This document shows positions 1 to 6,756 of a DNA stretch of 64,000 nt, one piece after another. Source of the stretch: Pseudomonas entomophila L48. GTDB taxonomy: Bacteria; Pseudomonadota; Gammaproteobacteria; Pseudomonadales; Pseudomonadaceae. Each line of letters starts with the position of its first letter. The first letter of the stretch is position 1. The notes beneath the pieces are model-generated. The model saw nothing but the letters and a program-made list of their open reading frames with translations. It searched no databases and had not been told where the DNA came from. The stretch is taken from NCBI RefSeq assembly GCF_000026105.1, contig NC_008027.1, positions 3,548,501 to 3,612,500 on the forward strand. The letters are read 5' to 3'. A program made the position numbers and the translations under genes.

Positions 1-21
1 CATCAAAAACCAACAGGCCAC

Positions 22-60
22 CCCTTTACCTGTCTATAACTTCATAGTTTAAGGTCGCCC
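22..60. promoter_or_regulatory. Possible MerR-type operator/promoter
   Basis: Just upstream of the MerR-methyltransferase gene is an imperfect dyad centred on AACT-TCAT-AGTT, flanked by ACC and GGT. This is the general look of a MerR-family operator lying in a promoter. A TATAAC hexamer that could act as a -10 lies in the left half. There is no good -35, and the left end of the window limits the view, so this is a weak call. Confidence 0.3.
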
Positions 61-82
61 CAACACAGTGAGGTGAACGCCG

Positions 83-1255
83 ATGTATCGCATTTCCGAG
101 CTGGCGGCCTTGGTGGGCCTCAGCCGCTCGACATTGCTCTATTACGAAAAGCTCGGGCTGATCAGGTCCAGCCGCGAGGCCAATGGCTACCGCCGCTACC
201 GCGATGCGGACCTGCAACAGTTGCGCTTGCTGCAGCAGTTGCAGGCGGGCGGCCTGACCCTCAAGGAATGCCAGGCGTGCCTTGAGGCGCGTATCGACAG
301 GCCCGCCCTGCTCGCCCGCTTGCGCGCGCTGGATGAAGAAATCGCCGCCCGCCAGCAATCGCGGGAACTGCTGGCCGCGATGCTGGGCCTGGCGTCCATG
401 CGCCCCTGGCACCAAGCCTTGGAACATCAAGCGCCGGGCGCCCACCTGGCCTGGCTGCGCAAGCAGGGCTTCAACGAAAAACAGGCCCTGCGCCTGAAAT
501 GGTTATCCAAAGACATGAACGAACACGAACGCTACATGGCCGACTTCGAGCAGTTGTTCGAAGGCCTTCAGCGCCTCGGGCCCGGCTCGCCCGAAGACAC
601 CCTGGCAGCCTTGCAGGCCCTGCCCTTCGTGCCACGTACGTTACTGGAGGTCGGCTGCGGCCGAGGCGCCACCACCACACTGCTGGCAGCACGTAGCCCT
701 GCCGCCATCACCGCACTGGACAACGATGAACACAACCTCGGCCGCCTGGGCGACGCGCTCGCGGCCAAGGGGCTGCAAGGCCGCGTTCGCCGGGTGTGCG
801 CGAGCATGACCGAACTGCCGTTCGCGCCCGGGCAGTTCGACGCGATCTGGGCCGAGGGTTGCGCCTACATCATGGGCTTCGCCCAGGCCCTGAAGTACTG
901 GCGAGCATTCCTCGCGCCACAAGGCCTGCTGGTGGTCAGCGACCTGGTCCGGGTCGCCGATGTGTTGTCCGACGAGGCCGGCGCATTCTGGCAGGCCAAC
1001 TACCCCGACCTGCAAAACGTGGCATCACGCCTGGCCGCCATCGGCAAACTGGGCTACCGGGTACTGCACCACTTTCCCATGAGCCAGCAGGCCTGGGACA
1101 ACTACCTCGGCCCGCTGCGGCAACGCCTGGGCACGCTGGACAGCACTGCCTTCGCCTCCCAGGCGTTGGCCGACATCACCCGCGAACTGGAGATCCACGC
1201 GCGCCACCTCGGCGAGTACGGCTATCACCTGTTCATCCTGCAAAAACAACCCTGA
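83..1255 (+). CDS. MerR-family regulator fused to a SAM-dependent methyltransferase
   Basis: The 390-aa protein opens with a MerR winged-helix (residues 1-70, with LYYEKLGLI and NGYRRYRDADL) and a short coiled coil (about 75-105). It continues into a Rossmann methyltransferase with motif I LLEVGCGRGAT at about 187-197 and an acidic residue after the second strand (ITALDNDEHN). Plain MerR proteins are 110-150 aa, so the C-terminal half is a true added domain. Start: GAGGTGA lies about 8 nt before the ATG. It may sense and methylate a small molecule, with the regulator controlling its own expression; this is inference, and no substrate can be named. The next gene, a GNAT enzyme, starts 22 nt downstream and may share the transcript. 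Confidence 0.85.
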   Translation: MYRISELAALVGLSRSTLLYYEKLGLIRSSREANGYRRYRDADLQQLRLLQQLQAGGLTLKECQACLEARIDRPALLARLRALDEEIAARQQSRELLAAMLGLASMRPWHQALEHQAPGAHLAWLRKQGFNEKQALRLKWLSKDMNEHERYMADFEQLFEGLQRLGPGSPEDTLAALQALPFVPRTLLEVGCGRGATTTLLAARSPAAITALDNDEHNLGRLGDALAAKGLQGRVRRVCASMTELPFAPGQFDAIWAEGCAYIMGFAQALKYWRAFLAPQGLLVVSDLVRVADVLSDEAGAFWQANYPDLQNVASRLAAIGKLGYRVLHHFPMSQQAWDNYLGPLRQRLGTLDSTAFASQALADITRELEIHARHLGEYGYHLFILQKQP

Positions 1256-1277
1256 GAACCTTCGTAAGCGATTGGAT

Positions 1278-1784
1278 ATGAACATCACACTGCGCAACGA
1301 ACGACCTGAAGACATCCCCGCCATCAACCGCTTGACCGAGGCGGCCTTTGCCAACGCCGAACACTCCAGCCATACCGAGCACTTCATCGTCGACGCCCTG
1401 CGCCGGGCGGGGCAACTCAGCGTGTCGCTGGTGGCCGTCGAAGGCGACACCCTGGTCGGCCATGTCGCACTCTCCCCGGTGACCCTGTCATCAGGCGTGA
1501 GCGGCTGGTTCGGCCTGGGGCCGATCTCGGTGTTGCCGGCCCGACAGGGCCAGGGCATTGGGTCGCTGCTGATGAAGGCCGCATTGGCCGAGTTGCAGCG
1601 CATGGGCGGCGCAGGTTGCGTGGTGCTGGGTGACCCGGCGTACTACGGCAGGTTCGGCTTCAAGCCCCAACCGGGGCTCACACTGCCGGGCGTCCCTGCC
1701 GAGTACTTCCAGGCCCTGGCCTTCGACGGTGCGATGGCGCAAGGCGTGGTGCGGTATCACGATGCCTTCTGCGCCACCGAGTAA
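1278..1784 (+). CDS. GNAT family N-acetyltransferase (YhbS-like)
   Basis: 168-aa single-domain acetyltransferase. The acetyl-CoA loop RQGQGIGSLLM is followed by the typical VVLGDPAYYGRFGF segment of the YhbS subgroup, whose members acetylate small amines or protein termini; the substrate is unknown here. The ATG at 1278 is preferred over an in-frame TTG two codons upstream. It lies 22 nt after the MerR-methyltransferase gene on the same strand, so cotranscription is likely. A strong hairpin terminator follows the stop directly. Confidence 0.85.
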   Translation: MNITLRNERPEDIPAINRLTEAAFANAEHSSHTEHFIVDALRRAGQLSVSLVAVEGDTLVGHVALSPVTLSSGVSGWFGLGPISVLPARQGQGIGSLLMKAALAELQRMGGAGCVVLGDPAYYGRFGFKPQPGLTLPGVPAEYFQALAFDGAMAQGVVRYHDAFCATE

Positions 1785-1797
1785 CCCCGCACCATGC

Positions 1798-1823
1798 AAA
1801 AGGGCCGCAAAGCGGCCCTTTTT
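1798..1823 (+). terminator. Rho-independent terminator
   Basis: AAAGGGCCGC and GCGGCCCTTT form a perfect 10-bp stem with a 2-3 nt loop, followed by T residues, 13 nt after the GNAT stop codon. It works in the + direction and, with its A-tract, could also stop transcripts arriving from the opposite-strand peptide genes on its right. Confidence 0.9.
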
Positions 1824-1840
1824 CACATCACTCAGTCAGC

Positions 1841-1978
1841 TCAAGGGCAGACGCAGGTGGACGGCCCGAACACCGGCCCCGCGCACGGGTCCTTGGATGG
1901 GCCGAACACCGGGCAAGACGCCTGGGCGGTCAGCGCGACGCCCCAGGTCAACAGCACAGCCAGCAACGCTTTCTTCAT
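1841..1978 (-). CDS. Small secreted cysteine-motif peptide, copy 1
   Basis: A 45-aa precursor. It has an N-terminal signal peptide (MKKALLAVLL..., cleavage probably after AQA) and a mature part of about 25 residues built from two similar halves: CPVFGPSKDP then CAGPVFGPST, ending CVCP. Start: AAGGAGGT lies 6 nt before ATG, a near-consensus RBS that supports translation. The upstream gene (2011-2154) encodes a clear paralogue with the same spacing of Cys, Gly-Pro and Asp-Pro-Cys. The mature peptide has four cysteines, so disulfides in the periplasm or outside are plausible. I do not recognise the family; the function is unknown. Confidence 0.75.
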   Translation of the reverse strand: MKKALLAVLLTWGVALTAQASCPVFGPSKDPCAGPVFGPSTCVCP

Positions 1979-2010
1979 TGGCAACCTCCTTGTCATCAGA
2001 AAAAAGGGGA

Positions 2011-2154
2011 TCAACGCTCGCACACGCAAACCGTTGGCCCAAGCACCGCGCCCGAGCACGGGTCTTCCCACGGACCCAGCACCGCGCAGTCCGCCTGGGC
2101 ATTGAGCGAGAACATCCACAGCAGCGCCGACGCTGCCAGCAGTTTTCTTTTCAC
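2011..2154 (-). CDS. Small secreted cysteine-motif peptide, copy 2
   Basis: A 47-aa precursor starting at GTG, preceded by AAGGAGGT with 4 nt spacing. The longer ATG reading upstream lacks this signal. The signal peptide ends near LNAQA. The mature part reads CAVLGPWEDP, CSGAVLGPTV, CVCER, matching copy 1 position by position in Cys, GP and DPC. The internal two-fold repeat (C-x-V-x-G-P twice) is the same in both. The gene lies 32 nt upstream of copy 1 on the same strand, so the two probably form one transcript from tandem duplication and divergence. The function is unknown. Confidence 0.7.
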   Translation of the reverse strand: MKRKLLAASALLWMFSLNAQADCAVLGPWEDPCSGAVLGPTVCVCER

Positions 2155-2312
2155 CTTGACCTCCTTGGTCGAAACATCGACAACGATCCGTGTTACGCAC
2201 GGTGACGTGGGCGTCAGCATGTGACCTTAGGGTCGGACTGGCAAGCGTGGCGCAGTGTCGCGCTCATTTGGATGGTTTTGATTGCGTGATGGCGGCCTTG
2301 CAGTGCTCTGGG

Positions 2313-2449
2313 GATCGAGCGCCGCCTGCGCGGCGCATCGCGGATAAATCCGCTCCTACACCAGCCGGAGAACCGTGTCTCGCCCGGGCATGACTGGCCC
2401 CGGTAGGAGCGGATTTATCCGCGATGCGCCGCACGAGCGGCGCGCGATC
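2313..2449. repeat. Inverted REP pair (GGATTTATCC type)
   Basis: Left arm 2313-2358 and right arm 2404-2449 are near-perfect reverse complements sharing TAGGAGCGGATTTATCCGC and a GC-rich foot, separated by about 45 nt. This is a REP doublet of the Pseudomonas kind. It fills most of the 338-bp gap between the peptide genes and the OsmC-YcaO gene. Nothing else was seen in the gap. Confidence 0.85.
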
Positions 2450-2492
2450 TCAAAGGCGCCGCGACACTAACGCCTTGAAACAACCAGCTACC

Positions 2493-4691
2493 TCAACCCG
2501 CCACCCCCGCCGCGCGAGCCCGCGCCGCATGCAGCTTCTTGTAGCTCTCGACCAGCCGCAGGTGCCGGTCCAGCCCTTCCAGCTTCATGCTGGTCGGCGT
2601 CAGCCCATGGAAGCGCACGCTGCCGTCCACCGAACCCAGCACCGCGTCCATTCGCTCATTACCGAACATGCGACGGAAGTTGGCCTCGTAGTCGGCCATC
2701 TCCAGTTCATCGTCCAGCACCACCTCCAGCACCACGTTGAGCGCCTGGTAGAACAGCCCGCGCTCGACGGTGTTGTCGTTGAACTGCAGGAACATCTCGA
2801 CCAGTTCCTTGGCGTCCTCAAAGCGCTGCAGCACCAAGTGGATCAACAGCTTCAGTTCGAGAATGGTGAGCTGGCCCCACACCGTGTTGTCGTCGAACTC
2901 GACGCCGATCAGCGTGGTGATGGTGGTGTAATCGTCCACCTCGGCGTTATCCAGGCGCTTGAGCAGCAGCTTCAACGAACGGTTGTCGAGTTGGTGCAGG
3001 TTGAGGATGTCGGCACGGAAACCCAACGCCCGGTTGGTGTTGTCCCAGATCAGGTCCTCGACCGGATAGATCTCCGAATAGCCCGGTACCAGGATGCGGC
3101 AAGCAGTGGCGCCAAGATCGTCGTACACGGCCATGTACACTTCCTTGCCCAGGTCCTCGAGGATGCCGAACAAGGTCTGTGCCTCCTGCTGGTTGGAGTC
3201 CTCACCGTGACCCGAGAAGTCCCACTCGACGAACTCGAAGTCGGCCTTGGCGCTGAAGAAGCGCCACGACACCACGCCGCTGGAGTCGATGAAGTGCTCG
3301 ACGAAGTTGTTCGGCTCGGTCACCGCATGGCTTTCGAAGGTCGGTTGCGGCAGGTCGTTCAGGCCCTCGAAGCTGCGGCCCTGCAGCAGTTCGGTGAGGC
3401 TGCGCTCCAGCGCCACCTCGAAGCTCGGGTGGGCGCCGAACGAAGCGAACACGCCGCCAGTGCGCGGGTTCATCAGGGTCACGCACATCACCGGGAACTC
3501 ACCACCCAGCGACGCATCCTTGACCAGCACCGGGAAGCCCTGCTCCTCCAGCCCCTGGATGCCGGCGACGATGCCGGGGTACTTGGCCAGTACCGCTTGC
3601 GGCACATCCGGCAGGCACAGCTCGCCTTCGAGGATCTCGCGCTTGACCGCCCGCTCGAAGATCTCCGACAGGCACTGCACCTGCGCCTCGGCCAGAGTGT
3701 TGCCGGCGCTCATGCCGTTGCTCAGGTACAGGTTCTCGATCAGGTTGGACGGGAAGTACACCGTCTCGCCGTCGGACTGGCGCACGAACGGCAGCGAGCA
3801 GATACCGCGCTCCTTGTTGCCCGAGTTGGTGTCGTACAGGTGCGAGCCGCGCAGCTCACCGTCGGGGTTGAAGATCTCCAGGCAATATTCGTCAAGGATC
3901 TCGGCTGGCAGCGCATCCTTGGGCCCGGGCTTGAACCATTGCTCGTTCGGGTAGTGCACGAACGGCGCGTTGGCGATGTCTTCGCCCCAGAACTGGTCGT
4001 TGTAGAAGAAGTTGCAGTTCAACCGCTCGATGAACTCGCCCAGCGCCGAGGCCAGCGCCGCTTCCTTGGTGGCGCCCTTGCCGTTGGTGAAGCACATCGG
4101 CGACTGCGCGTCGCGCACATGCAGCGACCAGACGTTGGGCACGATGTTGCGCCACGAGGCGATCTCGATCTTCATCCCAAGCCCGGCCAGGATCGCCGAC
4201 ATGTTGGCGATGGTCTGCTCCAGCGGCAGGTCCTTGCCGGGGATGTAGGTGGTGCTGTCCGACACTGGCATCAGCAGTGCCTGGGCGTCGGCATCGAGAT
4301 TGTCGACCTCCTCGATGATGAACTCGGGGCCGGTCTGCACCACCTTTTTCACGGTGCAGCGGTCGATGGAGCGCAAGATGCCCTGGCGGTCCTTCTCGGA
4401 GATGTCCTCGGGCAGCTCGACCTGGATCTTGAAGATCTGGTTGTAGCGGTTCTCGGGGTCGACGATGTTGTTCTGCGACAGGCGGATGTTTTCCGTGGGG
4501 ATGTCGCGGGTCTGGCAATACAGCTTGACGAAGTACGCCGCGCACAGGGCCGACGACGCCAGGAAGTAGTCGAACGGCCCCGGGGCCGAGCCGTCGCCCT
4601 TGTAGCGGATCGGCTGGTCGGCGATCACCGTGAAGTCGTCGAACTTGGCTTCGAGACGGAGGTTGTCGAGAAAATTGACCTTGATTTCCAT
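2493..4691 (-). CDS. OsmC-YcaO fusion protein
   Basis: 732 aa. The first about 140 residues are an OsmC-like domain (YKGDGSAPGPFDYFLASSAL). The middle is a YcaO ATP-binding domain, with glutamate-rich segments such as QCLSEIFERAVKREI and EFIERLNCNFF. The C-terminal part resembles the tail of E. coli YcaO. YcaO enzymes use ATP to activate amide bonds; E. coli YcaO has been linked to the ribosomal S12 methylthiolation system. No RiPP precursor lies next to it, so a housekeeping role is more likely than peptide cyclisation. Start MEIKVNF is chosen because the 30 residues upstream do not fit the OsmC fold, though no strong RBS is visible. The large opposite-strand reading frame here is a shadow. 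Confidence 0.88.
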   Translation of the reverse strand: MEIKVNFLDNLRLEAKFDDFTVIADQPIRYKGDGSAPGPFDYFLASSALCAAYFVKLYCQTRDIPTENIRLSQNNIVDPENRYNQIFKIQVELPEDISEKDRQGILRSIDRCTVKKVVQTGPEFIIEEVDNLDADAQALLMPVSDSTTYIPGKDLPLEQTIANMSAILAGLGMKIEIASWRNIVPNVWSLHVRDAQSPMCFTNGKGATKEAALASALGEFIERLNCNFFYNDQFWGEDIANAPFVHYPNEQWFKPGPKDALPAEILDEYCLEIFNPDGELRGSHLYDTNSGNKERGICSLPFVRQSDGETVYFPSNLIENLYLSNGMSAGNTLAEAQVQCLSEIFERAVKREILEGELCLPDVPQAVLAKYPGIVAGIQGLEEQGFPVLVKDASLGGEFPVMCVTLMNPRTGGVFASFGAHPSFEVALERSLTELLQGRSFEGLNDLPQPTFESHAVTEPNNFVEHFIDSSGVVSWRFFSAKADFEFVEWDFSGHGEDSNQQEAQTLFGILEDLGKEVYMAVYDDLGATACRILVPGYSEIYPVEDLIWDNTNRALGFRADILNLHQLDNRSLKLLLKRLDNAEVDDYTTITTLIGVEFDDNTVWGQLTILELKLLIHLVLQRFEDAKELVEMFLQFNDNTVERGLFYQALNVVLEVVLDDELEMADYEANFRRMFGNERMDAVLGSVDGSVRFHGLTPTSMKLEGLDRHLRLVESYKKLHAARARAAGVAG

Positions 4692-4802
4692 GCGCGGGGG
4701 TACCAGAAAGCGGGCGGGAACAAATGAATGGCGGGCATTATCCGGGATTTTTGCCGGGAAGTGTTGCCCAGGCGCTGCCATCCGGCAGCGGTTGACTCAC
4801 CG

Positions 4803-4856
4803 GTAGGCGCCAGCCTTGCTGGCGATGCCCGGCAAGGCCGGGCCAATACGCTCCCA
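4803..4856. repeat. Degenerate REP-like remnant
   Basis: GTAGGCGCCAGCCTTGCTGG, followed by GCCCGGCAAGGCCGGGCC, resembles one decayed REP half plus a short hairpin. It lies between the OsmC-YcaO start and the downstream lipoprotein gene. It lacks the inverted partner seen in intact copies. Confidence 0.4.
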
Positions 4857-4949
4857 CGACCCTCCACCCTGGTCTATGGTTTCCTTCGATCATGACGATG
4901 CCTGCCCGGCATACCGCCGGTCGGGCGCCAAGGCGCACGGAGTGCCGCA

Positions 4950-5339
4950 ATGAACAAGATCGCCCTGCCCCTGCTGTTGTCTTGCGTCCTGCTGGCCGCC
5001 TGCGGCCCCGACCAGATCGTCACCGACCTGCCGTCACCCAACGGGCGCTACCACGTCGAGGTGCGCAAGTGCCCACAGAGCGGCGCGCTCACCTGGAGCG
5101 AAAAGCTCCAGGTCTCGGTGCTCGAACCCGGCCAGTCGGCCGAATGCCAATCGGCGGTCAACCCGCTGGTGCAGTTCGACACGGCGGCGCCGGAGAACCA
5201 GCTGCAGCTCGAATGGCTGTCCGACCATGAACTGCGCGCCTGGCACCCGGATTTCACGGCCGACGCCGGCCCTACGGCGGCGACCTACAAGCACGACGTT
5301 CCAGTCAAGCTGGTATTCATGCCCAAGGCGCTGTTCTAG
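4950..5339 (+). CDS. Hypothetical lipoprotein
   Basis: 129 aa with a lipoprotein signal peptide: MNKIALPLLL, then lipobox LLAAC with Cys at about residue 18, followed by GPDQ. GGAG lies 7 nt before the ATG. The mature part begins with a TDLPSPNGRYHVEV segment, as in small periplasmic beta-proteins, and has two further cysteines that could pair. It ends convergently with, and overlaps by 4 nt, the membrane protein gene on the other strand. The function is unknown. Confidence 0.75.
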   Translation: MNKIALPLLLSCVLLAACGPDQIVTDLPSPNGRYHVEVRKCPQSGALTWSEKLQVSVLEPGQSAECQSAVNPLVQFDTAAPENQLQLEWLSDHELRAWHPDFTADAGPTAATYKHDVPVKLVFMPKALF

Positions 5340-5680
5340 GCGGCGCGGAAGCTCCAGACGATCTCCACCACCCGCGAGGCCAGGATCAGGTACAGCAGGC
5401 ACAGCAGCACCTGCAGCAAGGTGTGGTAGGGCAACTTGGCCAAGCGGTGCAAGGTGTCGCTGACGTTGAGCAGCAACAGCAACGCCGACACCAGGATCAG
5501 CCCCCAGCCGCTCGTGCTCGACACCCACAGCCCCAGCAGGATCTGGTGGTCGCCATGAATGGCCTCGGTGCCCGCGGCGAACAGCAAGGCGCACACCAGC
5601 AGGTTCTTGAAGTTGTCGAACACCTTGGTGCTCAGGTCCGCTTCCAGCAGGTCGAGGTATTTTCGCCACAGTCTGCGCAT
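5336..5680 (-). CDS. Small integral membrane protein
   Basis: 114 aa with a basic, helical N-terminus (MRRLWRKYLDLLEADL) and about three hydrophobic segments (near residues 27-42, 60-72 and 87-105). The positive-inside bias places the N-terminus in the cytoplasm. I do not recognise a named family. The stop codon overlaps that of the convergent lipoprotein gene. Confidence 0.65.
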   Translation of the reverse strand: MRRLWRKYLDLLEADLSTKVFDNFKNLLVCALLFAAGTEAIHGDHQILLGLWVSSTSGWGLILVSALLLLLNVSDTLHRLAKLPYHTLLQVLLCLLYLILASRVVEIVWSFRAA

Positions 5681-5813
5681 TCGCCGCTCCCCAGTAGGTT
5701 CCGGTCATCAGCGCAAGTCTAGAAGCGATTGGTGTTTCCTGGCTTCACTCGCAAAAGCACGCCCCAGTCACTACCCTTGCCCAGTGCACGAATGACAAGG
5801 ATTTCGAAACACG

Positions 5814-6494
5814 ATGAGCGAACGCGAACGGCTGCACCGAGACGGCTATGCCCTGCTTCGCGCAGCGGTTCCGGCTGCCTGGCTGGAAGGTTTGCGCGCC
5901 GTGTTCGAGGCCGGGGTGAAACCCTCGGCGCAATGGCCAGTGCCACGCGGCCAGGACTGGTGTCATTCGCAGCTGGACCGCGACCCGCTGATCCAGGCGG
6001 TGTGCCGGCTACCGTGCGTGCTGGCGACGGCTGGCGAGCTGATCGGCGAGCGTTTCTTCCTCGCCCAGGTGGAGGGGCGCGAACCCCTCGTTGGCGGCGG
6101 TCACCAGCAACTGCACCGCGACCTGAGCGCGCAACGCCCGGGCGACATGGTGGGTGCCCTGGTCTACCTGGATGATTATGGCCCCGCCAACGGCGCGACC
6201 CGCATCGTCCCGGGCAGCCATCGCCCGCTGCCGGGCGAGCCGCCCTTCGACTTCGGCGACGAATCCCGCGCCGTGCACGTGTCCGGCCTTGCCGGTGACA
6301 TCCTGGTGTTCGATGTCGACCTGGTGCACGCGGCCAGCCTCAACACCACTGGCGCCCGCCGTCGCTCGTTGCTGGTCAACTACAGCGCGCAGGGCCTGTA
6401 CACGCCCCACCTGCAAACACTGAAGCTGCGCGATATTCGCATGGACACCCACGACAGGTTCGAGCCCTCGGGCCTCCCCTGCAATACCCCCTGA
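5814..6494 (+). CDS. Phytanoyl-CoA dioxygenase family (PhyH-like) oxygenase
   Basis: 226 aa of the Fe(II)/2-oxoglutarate double-stranded beta-helix type. The metal triad is visible as H101-x-D103 (QLHRD) and H172 (LVHAASLN), with R183 as the likely 2-oxoglutarate anchor. The GATRIVPGSH segment is typical of PhyH enzymes. These hydroxylate small metabolites or CoA esters; the substrate here cannot be read. The gene stands alone, with DUF1289 convergent at its 3' end. Length is a little short of the usual 250-300 aa but the core is complete. Confidence 0.8.
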   Translation: MSERERLHRDGYALLRAAVPAAWLEGLRAVFEAGVKPSAQWPVPRGQDWCHSQLDRDPLIQAVCRLPCVLATAGELIGERFFLAQVEGREPLVGGGHQQLHRDLSAQRPGDMVGALVYLDDYGPANGATRIVPGSHRPLPGEPPFDFGDESRAVHVSGLAGDILVFDVDLVHAASLNTTGARRRSLLVNYSAQGLYTPHLQTLKLRDIRMDTHDRFEPSGLPCNTP

Positions 6495-6498
6495 TGCG

Positions 6499-6693
6499 TC
6501 AGGCCTGGCGCTGGGCATTCTTCTTGGCGATGGCCTTCATTCGCGTGGCCGCCCGCTGCACGGTCGCCATCTTCTCCGGGCGCTTCATGCCTCGCCACTT
6601 GCGGATCTCCTCCCGGGTGCGGCCGCAGCTCAGGCACAACTCGCTGTTGAGCTGGCACAGCGAGACGCAGGGGTTGTCGATGTCTTTGGCCAT
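6499..6693 (-). CDS. DUF1289 family small cysteine protein
   Basis: 64 aa with the family pattern NPCVSLCQLN...LCLSCGRTREEI, giving four cysteines in two C-x3-C-type pairs likely to bind a metal. A basic tail follows. The start at MAKDIDNPC is chosen because TTTGGAG lies 8 nt upstream; an in-frame ATG 10 codons earlier lacks an RBS. The family is widespread in Proteobacteria with no established role. Confidence 0.8.
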   Translation of the reverse strand: MAKDIDNPCVSLCQLNSELCLSCGRTREEIRKWRGMKRPEKMATVQRAATRMKAIAKKNAQRQA

Positions 6694-6756
6694 GAGGCGG
6701 CTCCAAAAGCGGGGGCGCATCATACCTCGGCCAGCAATCTTTGGCCCGGTGCCCGG

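Noticed and set aside
2493..4691. RiPP azole cyclodehydratase
   Set aside because: YcaO proteins can cyclise peptides, but the OsmC fusion and lack of precursor, partner or transporter genes favour a housekeeping YcaO.
2424..4727. 767-aa open frame on the + strand
   Set aside because: It lies opposite the OsmC-YcaO gene, has the H/Q/L/V/R-rich composition of an antisense shadow in high-GC DNA, and shows no domain motifs.
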